The notes: generated from the sequence alone by a model not told the origin. A stretch of 6,935 nt of DNA from an uncultured Oscillibacter sp. (GCA_910588175.1 CAJUQQ010000086.1:1-6935); one strand, 5' to 3'. Counted from the stretch's first letter, positions 1 through 4,743 are shown. Translations and numbers: made by a program.

Positions 1-31
1 GAGAGAAACCCATCAGGGGTTTCTCTCGTTT
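1..31 (+). terminator. Rho-independent terminator-like hairpin at window edge
   Basis: Positions 1-11 and 17-27 form a perfect 11-bp stem (GAGAGAAACCC with GGGTTTCTCTC) around a 5-base loop. A short run of T follows (GTTTTC). This would end a plus-strand gene lying to the left of the window. The A-rich stretch after it would give only a weak T-run for the other strand, which runs off the window. Confidence 0.6.
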
Positions 32-39
32 TCAATCAG

Positions 40-73
40 AAGGTTTTCAGACCTTTAAAGGTCTGAAAACCTT
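40..73. repeat. 34-bp perfect palindrome
   Basis: The 34 bases are an exact palindrome centred on TTTAAA (17-base arms starting AAGGTTTTCAGACC, no spacer). Neither side has a T-run of the kind that ends transcription, so a plain terminator is not the best reading. It sits directly against the next hairpin with no spacer. It could be a DNA-level protein binding site, a cruciform-forming element or part of a complex 3' end for the minus-strand gene that stops at 154. Confidence 0.7.
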
Positions 74-110
74 GCGCAGGCTGTCGAAACGTATTTTCGG
101 CAGCCTGCGC
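74..110. repeat. Inverted repeat with 16-bp stem
   Basis: GCGCAGGCTG (74-83) pairs perfectly with CAGCCTGCGC (101-110). The stem continues through 84-89 and 95-100 with one G-T pair, leaving a 5-base loop. There is no T-run after it on either strand. It abuts the 34-bp palindrome on one side and shares its last two bases with the GC-rich hairpin on the other. Confidence 0.65.
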
Positions 111-138
111 GCCCCCGCCGGATAGGCGGGGGCGCTTT
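109..138 (+). terminator. GC-rich hairpin, probable terminator
   Basis: GCGCCCCCGCC (109-119) pairs perfectly with GGCGGGGGCGC (125-135) around the loop GGATA, followed on the plus strand by TTT and a T-rich stretch. It is only about 15 bases beyond the stop codon of the minus-strand gene ending at 154, so it probably also shapes the 3' end of that transcript. The T-run is short, so its terminator strength is uncertain. Confidence 0.5.
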
Positions 139-153
139 GCATTTAGGCTTTGC

Positions 154-1164
154 TTAGCCCCAGGACAGATACAGGTTCAGATACCGGCACAGGTCCTCCA
201 GGGAAAGGTAGGTGGTGCCGCCCTCCTTGAGGCAGGCGGCGGAGAGGTAGCCCTCCCCCTCGGGAGTCTGGACCGTCTCCGCGCCGGGCTGAACGGAGAA
301 GACCGTCTCGCCGTCCAGGCTGACCACGACGCCCAGGGTCTTGTCCCAGCGGACCTCATACCCGGCGGCCTCGGCCACGCCCCGGATGGGGGCCATCACG
401 TTTCCGTCCTTCCGCTGGCCGGAGAACTGGGGGACGCCCTGGTCCCGCTCCGCGTCAAAGCCGCCGTTCACCGCGACGCGCACGTCGTGCATGGTGGCGA
501 AGGTGGACACGTAGCCCTGGTACACGCCGGGGAGCAGCTGGATTTTCTCCGCCGCGCCGTTCTTGTCCTTCCAGACCAGCACCCGGTCGCCGGGGTTCAG
601 GTCCTCCATCCGCACCATCTGGCGGGTCAGCCAGGGGGTGAAGACGGTCTTGTCCGTCACCTCCAGCGTTTCACCGCCGGTGAGGGAAAACACGGGGTTC
701 TTCTTGTCCTCAGGGGCAAACTTTGAGACATGCCGGGCGATCTCCGCGAACTCCGGCGCGGCGGCGTCCGCCGGGACGTTGCCCACGATAACCAGGGCGG
801 ACATCTGGGGCGGCATGCTCAGGGCCATGGCGGGACCCGTCCAGACATAGAGGGTGTCGCCTTCCTTCACCTTCTCCAGGTCCATGGGCAGACCCGTCAC
901 GCCGTCCACCGCCGGGGCGTCGCCGGGGTGAATGACCACCTCGTTCACATAGCTGTCGTCACCGTCGTTTTTGAGATAAATGCCCTCCCCATCCCAGGGA
1001 GAGACCTTGCCCCAAACCCGGACGAATGGGGGCAGCTTCTCCGCGGGAGCTTCCGCGGCCTCCTCAGAGGCCTTTTCCGCGGGGGCCTCCGCCGCGAAGG
1101 CGGGAACGCACAGGGCGGCGGACAGGGCCGCCAGGGTCAGCAGTACGGACAGCAGCTTTTTCAT
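154..1164 (-). CDS. Secreted protein with C-terminal copper amine oxidase N-terminal-like domain
   Basis: The protein has 336 residues. Residues 1-25 are a typical Sec signal peptide (MKKLLSVLLTLAALSAAL, cleavage probably after AFA or AFAA), followed by an Ala/Glu/Pro-rich linker (26-45). Residues about 48-213 hold two loosely similar beta-rich segments, each with an acidic-Leu patch followed by GD and an LYVW or VLVW strand (about 75-130 and 160-213). Residues about 255-336, beginning VMAPIRGVAEAAGYEVRWD, match the copper amine oxidase N-terminal-like domain (PF07833 type), common in secreted Firmicutes proteins and often a wall or matrix-associated module rather than an enzyme. No oxidase catalytic domain is present, so I do not call it an amine oxidase. 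The ATG at 1164 is chosen because AAGGAGGA lies 7 bases upstream and the signal peptide begins there. An in-frame TTG at 1266 has no such support. It probably shares a transcript with the lipoprotein upstream. Its exact role is unknown. Confidence 0.88.
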   Translation of the reverse strand: MKKLLSVLLTLAALSAALCVPAFAAEAPAEKASEEAAEAPAEKLPPFVRVWGKVSPWDGEGIYLKNDGDDSYVNEVVIHPGDAPAVDGVTGLPMDLEKVKEGDTLYVWTGPAMALSMPPQMSALVIVGNVPADAAAPEFAEIARHVSKFAPEDKKNPVFSLTGGETLEVTDKTVFTPWLTRQMVRMEDLNPGDRVLVWKDKNGAAEKIQLLPGVYQGYVSTFATMHDVRVAVNGGFDAERDQGVPQFSGQRKDGNVMAPIRGVAEAAGYEVRWDKTLGVVVSLDGETVFSVQPGAETVQTPEGEGYLSAACLKEGGTTYLSLEDLCRYLNLYLSWG

Positions 1165-1171
1165 AACAAAT

Positions 1172-1179
1172 TCCTCCTT
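1172..1179 (-). promoter_or_regulatory. Ribosome binding site fixing the start at 1164
   Basis: On the minus strand this reads AAGGAGGA, 7 bases before ATG. It is nearly a perfect Shine-Dalgarno sequence and excludes the longer open frame that begins at 1266. No convincing promoter is visible in 1180-1287, which suggests co-transcription with the gene ending at 1288. Confidence 0.85.
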
Positions 1180-1287
1180 ATAATCGTTCACGGTAAAATG
1201 AATCTGTGGTGAGACGCGGGGGATGTGAGAGATGCGGGGGCGGCCCATAGGTCCAGGGACTTCCAAAAGGCGGGCTCCGGAAAGGGC

Positions 1288-1521
1288 TCAGCCCAGGGGC
1301 GCGGGATAGGATGCCTCCGGCTTGATACCGTCCGGGACGGCGGCGGTCTCCTCCGTCCGGAGCCGGAGGGGGATGTCCATTTCCTCCGCTTCGGAGATCC
1401 CGGCGGCCGCAAGGACCGGCTCCGGGCCGGAGAGCGCCAGCTCGTTTCCGCAGCCGCTCAGGGTTCCCAGCAGCAGCCCGGAGACAAAAATCCCGCAGAG
1501 CATCCAGATAAAGTGCTTCAT
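1288..1521 (-). CDS. Small putative lipoprotein of unknown function
   Basis: This is a 77-residue protein. Residues 1-23 form a hydrophobic signal (MKHFIWMLCGIFVSGLLLGT) ending in a lipobox LSGC, with Cys24 as the predicted lipidated residue, so it should be processed by Lgt and Lsp and anchored on the outer face of the membrane. The mature part, about 54 residues, is acidic then Pro-rich and has no fold I recognise. The start is the ATG at 1521, with only a modest GAAAGAAG-type ribosome binding site upstream. A stronger GAGGTGAG lies too far away (about 1546-1553) to serve it. The next gene on the same strand begins 123 bases downstream with no promoter of its own visible, so a two-gene operon is likely. 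A longer open frame overlapping in another phase is Arg/Pro-rich and looks like a shadow. It could be a truncated relic of a longer lipoprotein. I do not recognise a family. Confidence 0.65.
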   Translation of the reverse strand: MKHFIWMLCGIFVSGLLLGTLSGCGNELALSGPEPVLAAAGISEAEEMDIPLRLRTEETAAVPDGIKPEASYPAPLG

Positions 1522-1558
1522 AGCGTCGCTTCTTTCGTTTGAAATTTCTCACCTCACC

Positions 1559-1591
1559 ATTATAGACGTTGGCGGGCTCAATTTTGTTACA
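1559..1591 (-). promoter_or_regulatory. Possible ECF-sigma promoter for lipoprotein and secreted protein genes
   Basis: On the minus strand, TGTAAC (complement of 1586-1591) is followed after 17 bases by CGTC (complement of 1565-1568) and then TATAAT (complement of 1559-1564). TGTAAC-N16/17-CGTC resembles ECF-sigma promoters of the SigM/SigX/SigW kind in Firmicutes. The same TATAAT could serve as a SigA -10, but no -35 hexamer lies at 16-18 bases: TTGTAA is 22 and TTGAGC is 11 away. The start codon at 1521 would follow an untranslated leader of about 30 bases. The assignment to ECF is inference. Confidence 0.5.
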
Positions 1592-1600
1592 AACTTTCCC

Positions 1601-1620
1601 GAAAATTTTTCAAAATTTTC
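1601..1620. promoter_or_regulatory. AT-rich inverted repeat between divergent genes
   Basis: GAAAATTTT (1601-1609) and AAAATTTTC (1612-1620) are perfect 9-base arms separated by TC. The repeat lies just upstream of the minus-strand -35 element and about 30 bases upstream of a possible sodA -10. In a GC-rich background this AT-rich patch stands out. It may be a regulator site or an upstream promoter element. A loose likeness to the CodY box (AATTTTCNGAAAATT) has three mismatches and is not strong. Confidence 0.4.
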
Positions 1621-1648
1621 TCTCTGTATGCCAGGCCCTCCCTTCACA

Positions 1649-1654
1649 TATACT
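1649..1654 (+). promoter_or_regulatory. Possible -10 element for sodA
   Basis: TATACT lies 32 bases before the sodA start codon, in an AT-rich patch. No good -35 hexamer is found 16-18 bases upstream, so this would be a weak or activator-dependent promoter. The nearby overlapping TACTAT (1651-1656) is an equally possible choice. Confidence 0.3.
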
Positions 1655-1686
1655 ATACGAAGCAATCCGCATGAAAGGAGAACCCC

Positions 1687-2328
1687 ATGGAATCACATTA
1701 TCCCTTTACCCTCCCGCCCCTGCCCTACGGCTATGACGCGCTGCTGCCGGAGATCGGGGAGCGGACCCTGCATTTCCACCACGACAAGCATTTCGCCACG
1801 TATATCGAAAATCTGAACAAGCTCCTGGAAAAACACCCGGACATCCAGAGCTGGCCTCTGGAGCGGCTGGTCCAGGAGTGGCCCCGCCTGCCGGAGGATA
1901 TCCGCCAGGGCGTTCGGAACAATGCCGGTGGCGTGTACAACCACGACCTCTATTTCAAGACCCTGGCCCCCGGCGGCGCCTCCTCTCCCGCGGGCCCCCT
2001 GGCGGACGCCGTGGTCCGGGACTTCGGGGACCTGGAGGGTTTGAAGACCGCCATGAAGAACGCGGCCCTGGGACAGTTCGGCTCCGGCTGGGCCTGGCTG
2101 GTCAGCGACAGCGAGGGGCGGCTGTCCGTGGTGAAGACCCCTAACCAGGACACCCCTCTGCCCCTGGCCCCCCTGCTGCTGTGCGACGTGTGGGAGCACG
2201 CCTATTATCTGGACTACCAGAACCGCCGGGCGGACTACTTTGAGAGCTGGTGGCGGAAGGTGGACTGGCCGGGGCTTTCCAAAACCTTCGACGCCCTGCT
2301 GGGAAACCGGCCCCGCCGGGCGGAGTGA
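1687..2328 (+). CDS. sodA: Superoxide dismutase, Fe/Mn family
   Basis: This cytoplasmic enzyme converts superoxide to oxygen and hydrogen peroxide; it has no signal peptide. The 213-residue length fits the family (about 200). The N-terminal helical hairpin begins with FTLPPLPYGYDAL, and the C-terminal domain carries GSGWAWLV (132-139) and the signature DVWEHAYY (167-174). The four metal ligands by alignment with E. coli SODs are His31, His86 (in NNAGGVYNHDLYF), Asp167 and His171. The outer-sphere glutamine is Gln154 in TPNQDTPL, with Gly at the alternative site (Gly82); this is the arrangement of manganese enzymes, so Mn use or cambialism is inferred, not shown. The start is supported by AAAGGAG (1674-1680), 6 bases before ATG. 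It is divergent from the lipoprotein gene. The 85 bases after the stop have a GC-rich inverted repeat but no T-run, so read-through toward the next gene is possible. In an anaerobe it would protect against transient oxygen. Confidence 0.95.
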   Translation: MESHYPFTLPPLPYGYDALLPEIGERTLHFHHDKHFATYIENLNKLLEKHPDIQSWPLERLVQEWPRLPEDIRQGVRNNAGGVYNHDLYFKTLAPGGASSPAGPLADAVVRDFGDLEGLKTAMKNAALGQFGSGWAWLVSDSEGRLSVVKTPNQDTPLPLAPLLLCDVWEHAYYLDYQNRRADYFESWWRKVDWPGLSKTFDALLGNRPRRAE

Positions 2329-2349
2329 GAGGCGCCCTTGACGCGCGCT

Positions 2350-2379
2350 CTCCGGGATCCCGGTAAGGAGGTCCCGGAG
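2350..2379. repeat. GC-rich inverted repeat after sodA
   Basis: CTCCGGGA (2350-2357) pairs with TCCCGGAG (2372-2379) around 14 bases. An alternative small palindrome, CCGGGATCCCGG (2352-2363), overlaps it. No run of T follows, so it is not a standard terminator. It may still slow transcription or stabilise the sodA message. Confidence 0.4.
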
Positions 2380-2413
2380 GGCGGCCCGGGAAGCCAAACT
2401 TGACGGGTCCCTC

Positions 2414-2442
2414 TTGACAAATCCGCTTCGGGTGCGTATGAT
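2414..2442 (+). promoter_or_regulatory. Near-consensus SigA promoter for the PfoR-like gene
   Basis: A perfect -35 TTGACA (2414-2419) and a -10 TATGAT (2437-2442, 5 of 6) are separated by exactly 17 bases. Transcription would start near 2449, giving a leader of about 90 bases before the ATG at 2539. This is the strongest promoter in the window. A long palindrome beginning at its last -10 bases implies repression. Confidence 0.85.
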
Positions 2443-2478
2443 AAGCCTTACAGGTGTCTTGACACCTGTAAGGCTTAT
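2441..2478. promoter_or_regulatory. Palindromic operator overlapping the promoter (18-base arms)
   Basis: Bases 2441-2458 and 2461-2478 are perfect 18-base inverted arms separated by TT (inner part TTACAGGTGTC on the left arm). The palindrome overlaps the last two bases of the -10 and covers the expected transcription start. Since the start near 2449 would leave much of the left arm untranscribed, a DNA operator for a dimeric repressor is a better reading than an RNA hairpin. There is no T-run after it, so it is not a terminator. Which regulator binds it is unknown. Confidence 0.7.
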
Positions 2479-2527
2479 GTTCTGCCCCGTCCGGCGGCCG
2501 CGCAGGCCGAAATTCTACGAAAGAAAC

Positions 2528-2532
2528 AGGTG
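2528..2532 (+). promoter_or_regulatory. Ribosome binding site deciding the start at 2539
   Basis: AGGTG matches five bases of the anti-Shine-Dalgarno complement GGAGGTG and stands 6 bases before ATG 2539. An in-frame GTG at 2530 overlaps this site and has none of its own, so the ATG is preferred. Confidence 0.6.
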
Positions 2533-2538
2533 CTTCCC

Positions 2539-3648
2539 ATGGAAAACGTCAAAGCGTTCCTCAAACGCAAGAACATCGTCCTCTCCCTCCGCCGCTACGG
2601 CATCGACGCTCTGGGGGCGATGGCCCAGGGCCTCTTCTGCTCCCTGCTCATCGGCACCATCCTCAACACCGTGGGCGCTCAGTTCCATATCGGCTTTTTG
2701 ACGGCCCAGATCATCACCATCAACGACGTGGGCTACACCATCGGGGGCATGGCCTCCTTCATGAGCGGCGCGGCCATGGCGGTGGCCATCGGCTACGCCC
2801 TCCAGGCCCCGCCCATGGTGCTGTTTTCCCTGGCCACCGTGGGTTACGCCTGTAACGCCCTGGGCGGGGCGGGAGGCCCCCTGGCGGTGCTCTTCGTGGC
2901 CATCATCGCCGCCGAGTGCGGCAAAGCCGTCAGCAAGGAGACGAAAATTGACATCCTGGTGACCCCCATCGTCACCACCCTGGCGGGCATCGGGGCGGCC
3001 TGGGTTATCGCGCCCCCTATCGGCGGCGCGGCCGACGCTTTTGGCACCCTTATCAATACCACCACCATGCTCCAGCCCTTCTGGATGGGCATCCTGGTCT
3101 CCGTGCTGGTGGGCGTGGCGCTGACCCTGCCCATCTCCTCCGCCGCCATCTGCTCCGTCCTGGGCCTCACGGGCCTGGCGGGAGGGGCCGCCGTGGCGGG
3201 CTGCTGCGCCCAGATGGTGGGCTTCGCCGTCATGAGCTTCCGGGAAAACGGCTGGGGGGGCCTGGTGAGCCAAGGCCTGGGCACCTCCATGCTGCAAATG
3301 CCCAACATCGTTCGGAACCCCAAAATCTGGATCGCCCCCACGGTGACCTCCGCCATCACCGGCCCCATCGCCACGTGCCTGTTCCGCCTGGAGATGAACG
3401 GCGCGGCCATCAACTCCGGCATGGGCACCTGCGGCCTCTGCGGCCAGCTGGGGGTCTGGACCGGCTGGCTGGCCCCCAGCGAGCGGGCCCTGGCCAACGG
3501 GGCGGCGGCCATCACCCCCGGGGCCATGGACTGGGCGGGGCTGGTTTTGGTTTCCTTCGTCCTCCCCGCCGTGCTCTGCCCGCTTATCAACCACTTCTGC
3601 CGGAAAGCGGGCTGGGTGAAAGACGGCGATTTGACCCTGGCGGGCTGA
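2539..3648 (+). CDS. PfoR-like / PTS_EIIC_2 family integral membrane protein
   Basis: This 369-residue, very hydrophobic protein has roughly nine or ten predicted membrane segments and a short basic N-terminus. Recognisable family patches are GGAGGPLAV (109-117), SKETKIDILVTP (132-143), LTLPISSAAI (196-205), a Gly/Ala-rich segment ending CCAQMVGFAV (222-231), MLQMPNIVRNPKIWIAPT (251-268) and NSGMGTCGLCGQLG (292-305). These match the PTS transporter subunit IIC-like family (PF13303, COG3641) that includes Clostridium perfringens PfoR, first described as affecting perfringolysin expression. No IIA or IIB domain or gene is in the window, so phosphotransferase transport is not shown and the substrate is unknown. 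The symbol pfoR is withheld because a toxin-regulating role cannot be inferred. It is a single-gene unit with a strong promoter, a palindromic operator and a terminator at 3673-3704. The ATG at 2539 is chosen over GTG 2530 by the AGGTG site. Confidence 0.87.
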   Translation: MENVKAFLKRKNIVLSLRRYGIDALGAMAQGLFCSLLIGTILNTVGAQFHIGFLTAQIITINDVGYTIGGMASFMSGAAMAVAIGYALQAPPMVLFSLATVGYACNALGGAGGPLAVLFVAIIAAECGKAVSKETKIDILVTPIVTTLAGIGAAWVIAPPIGGAADAFGTLINTTTMLQPFWMGILVSVLVGVALTLPISSAAICSVLGLTGLAGGAAVAGCCAQMVGFAVMSFRENGWGGLVSQGLGTSMLQMPNIVRNPKIWIAPTVTSAITGPIATCLFRLEMNGAAINSGMGTCGLCGQLGVWTGWLAPSERALANGAAAITPGAMDWAGLVLVSFVLPAVLCPLINHFCRKAGWVKDGDLTLAG

Positions 3649-3672
3649 GTCCGGGCAGATACTATAGCAGGA

Positions 3673-3704
3673 GGTCTCCCCGAACGGGAGACCCCTTGTT
3701 TTTT
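3673..3704 (+). terminator. Rho-independent terminator of the PfoR-like gene
   Basis: GGTCTCCC (3673-3680) pairs with GGGAGACC (3686-3693) around CGAAC, followed by CCTTG and six T. It begins 24 bases after the stop codon. The T-run overlaps the stop codon of the convergent minus-strand gene at 3703-3705. On the minus strand no T-run follows the stem, so it serves mainly the plus strand. Confidence 0.9.
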
Positions 3705-4500
3705 ATTGCTTCTCCCAGCCCCGCCTCCAGGTGAAGCACACCGCCGCCGTCAGCAGCAGAAGCAGCACGGACCACCCGTTCCACCCGGCCGGCGGCGCGG
3801 CGCGCAGAAGGAACAAGGCCCCGTGGATGGAGGCGGTAAGCCCGGCCAGCAGCAAACACGTGATTCCCAGGGCGGCGGAGGTCCGGCCTGCGCGCCGGAA
3901 GACGGCGTACACCGGCCACAGGAACAGCAGCGAAAGCGCGGTCATGACGGTTCCCACCGTAAACACCTCCCGGATGGACAACAATCGGCTCAGCCCGTAC
4001 AGGTAGGGAACCGTAAACAGGCTGAGGGCCAGAAGGCTCCCCGCCGCCCCGCCCCGTTTCAGCGCGAGAGGGGGAGAGAGCAGAACCCAGGCGTACGCCG
4101 CGGAGAGGGCTGGAATCCGGGACCAGGTCAGCCCGCCGGACAGCGCCGTGTCGCAGATCAGGCACACCAGCACGCCGGTGAGCAGGCTCCCGCCCAGCAG
4201 AGGGGCGCCCCACCGCCCTCGCCCGGTCCGGAGGGAGAAGCGCCGCTCCGCCGGCCCGGGGGACGCGGGGGACCGCTTTGGCTCCCCGGCGGCCCGGCCT
4301 CCGCTGAGGAGTTCGTCCGCCGTAATCCCCAGGATGCCGCACAGCTCCAGCATGGTGGAGGTGTCCGGCAGGCTTTTGCCGGTTTCCCATTTTGAGACGG
4401 CCCGGTCGGTGATGTTCAGCCGCTCCGCCAGCTGGGCCTGGGTCAGCCCCTTTTCCCGGCGGCGCTCGGTGATAAAGGTTCCGATTCTGCTTTGGTCCAT
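3703..4500 (-). CDS. XRE-family helix-turn-helix membrane protein
   Basis: This 265-residue protein couples a DNA-binding domain to a membrane anchor. Residues about 5-65 are a canonical XRE/Cro-type helix-turn-helix (RREKGLTQAQLAERLNITDRAVSKWETGKSLPD, here split: RREKGLTQAQLAERL at 14-28 and TDRAVSKWETGKSLPD at 31-46). A polar, Pro-rich linker spans 66-98. Residues about 99-260 contain about six hydrophobic segments (near 100-120, 130-147, 152-172, 178-200, 208-232, 243-258). The stretch LICDTALSGGLTWSRIPALS resembles the DUF6320-like membrane domain found behind XRE domains in Clostridia; that family name is from memory. The start is the ATG at 4500, preceded by AAAGGGG 8 bases upstream (4509-4515); the longer frame to 4758 is Gly/Arg-rich and lacks a start signal. 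The ligand or envelope signal is unknown. A palindrome in its own leader suggests autoregulation. It is convergent with the PfoR-like gene and divergent from spoIIE. Confidence 0.85.
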   Translation of the reverse strand: MDQSRIGTFITERRREKGLTQAQLAERLNITDRAVSKWETGKSLPDTSTMLELCGILGITADELLSGGRAAGEPKRSPASPGPAERRFSLRTGRGRWGAPLLGGSLLTGVLVCLICDTALSGGLTWSRIPALSAAYAWVLLSPPLALKRGGAAGSLLALSLFTVPYLYGLSRLLSIREVFTVGTVMTALSLLFLWPVYAVFRRAGRTSAALGITCLLLAGLTASIHGALFLLRAAPPAGWNGWSVLLLLLTAAVCFTWRRGWEKQ

Positions 4501-4577
4501 ACCCGCATCCCCTTTCTTGTCCTGTCCCCACAATACCGCCTCCGGTCCCGTTTTTCCAGGAACCGCCGGTGGAGCTG

Positions 4578-4604
4578 CCCCGCTCAACCGCTGGTTGAGC
4601 GGGG
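4578..4604. promoter_or_regulatory. Palindrome in the leader of the XRE gene, probable operator
   Basis: CCCCGCTCAACC (4578-4589) and GGTTGAGCGGGG (4593-4604) are perfect 12-base arms around GCT. It begins 9 bases downstream of the minus-strand -10, so it spans the expected transcription start. No T-run follows, which argues against a terminator. Autoregulation by the adjacent XRE protein is the simplest inference. Confidence 0.6.
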
Positions 4605-4613
4605 ATTTCCCCC

Positions 4614-4642
4614 ATTTTAGCACAGTCCTCCCCCGGTTTCCA
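4614..4642 (-). promoter_or_regulatory. SigA-type promoter for the XRE membrane protein
   Basis: On the minus strand, TGGAAA (complement of 4637-4642; 4 of 6 to TTGACA) is followed after 17 bases by TAAAAT (complement of 4614-4619), with TG one base before it (extended -10, TGCTAAAAT). The leader to ATG 4500 would be about 107 bases and contains the palindrome at 4578-4604. Confidence 0.6.
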
Positions 4643-4656
4643 GCCCCTCTTCCCCC

Positions 4657-4680
4657 GGAAAAGCTCCGCCCCGCTTTTCC
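4657..4680. promoter_or_regulatory. Inverted repeat upstream of spoIIE
   Basis: GGAAAAGC (4657-4664) and GCTTTTCC (4673-4680) are perfect 8-base arms separated by 8 bases. The centre lies about 50 bases upstream of the spoIIE start suggested by the -10 at 4707. It falls between the two divergent promoters. It could be an activator or repressor site; it is not a recognisable Spo0A box (TGTCGAA). Confidence 0.35.
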
Positions 4681-4706
4681 CGACGTGTTTTTTCCGCCGC
4701 CGCCGT

Positions 4707-4712
4707 TACAAT
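4707..4712 (+). promoter_or_regulatory. Possible -10 of the spoIIE promoter
   Basis: TACAAT (5 of 6 to TATAAT) lies 31 bases before the GTG start. No good -35 hexamer is present at 16-18 bases, as might be expected for an activator-dependent promoter. B. subtilis spoIIE is activated by Spo0A from such a promoter, but I cannot point to a Spo0A box here. Confidence 0.4.
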
Positions 4713-4728
4713 GGGAAAAACATCCTTT

Positions 4729-4736
4729 GAGGAGGG
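4729..4736 (+). promoter_or_regulatory. Ribosome binding site fixing the GTG start of spoIIE
   Basis: GAGGAGGG lies 7 bases before GTG 4744, ideal spacing. The in-frame ATG at 4711 has no Shine-Dalgarno sequence and overlaps the likely -10 element, so GTG 4744 is chosen. Confidence 0.85.
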
Positions 4737-4743
4737 ACAGGCT

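Noticed and set aside
1165..1266. In-frame N-terminal extension of the secreted protein to a TTG at 1266
   Set aside because: It has no ribosome binding site, and the extension would bury the signal peptide. AAGGAGGA 7 bases before ATG 1164 settles the start.
1178..1552. 124-residue minus-strand frame overlapping the lipoprotein
   Set aside because: Its composition is Arg/Pro/Gly-rich without hydrophobic core or domains, as expected of a GC-rich shadow frame. The overlapping 77-residue frame has a clear lipobox.
2364..2371. TAAGGAGG, a Shine-Dalgarno-like sequence after sodA
   Set aside because: No start codon lies at usable spacing and no plausible small gene follows; it is part of a GC-rich inverted repeat.
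2459..2481. Second TTGACA at the palindrome centre with TATGTT downstream
   Set aside because: The spacer is only 11 bases, too short for a promoter.
2530..2538. GTG start for the PfoR-like gene, three residues longer
   Set aside because: It overlaps the AGGTG site that serves ATG 2539 and has no ribosome binding site of its own.
2515..3594. Long minus-strand frame opposite the PfoR-like gene
   Set aside because: The product is His/Gly/Asp/Gln-rich low complexity, the typical antisense shadow of a GC-rich membrane protein gene. The plus strand matches a known family over its whole length.
4711..4743. ATG 4711 as the spoIIE start
   Set aside because: No Shine-Dalgarno sequence precedes it and it overlaps the probable -10. 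GTG 4744 has GAGGAGGG at ideal spacing.
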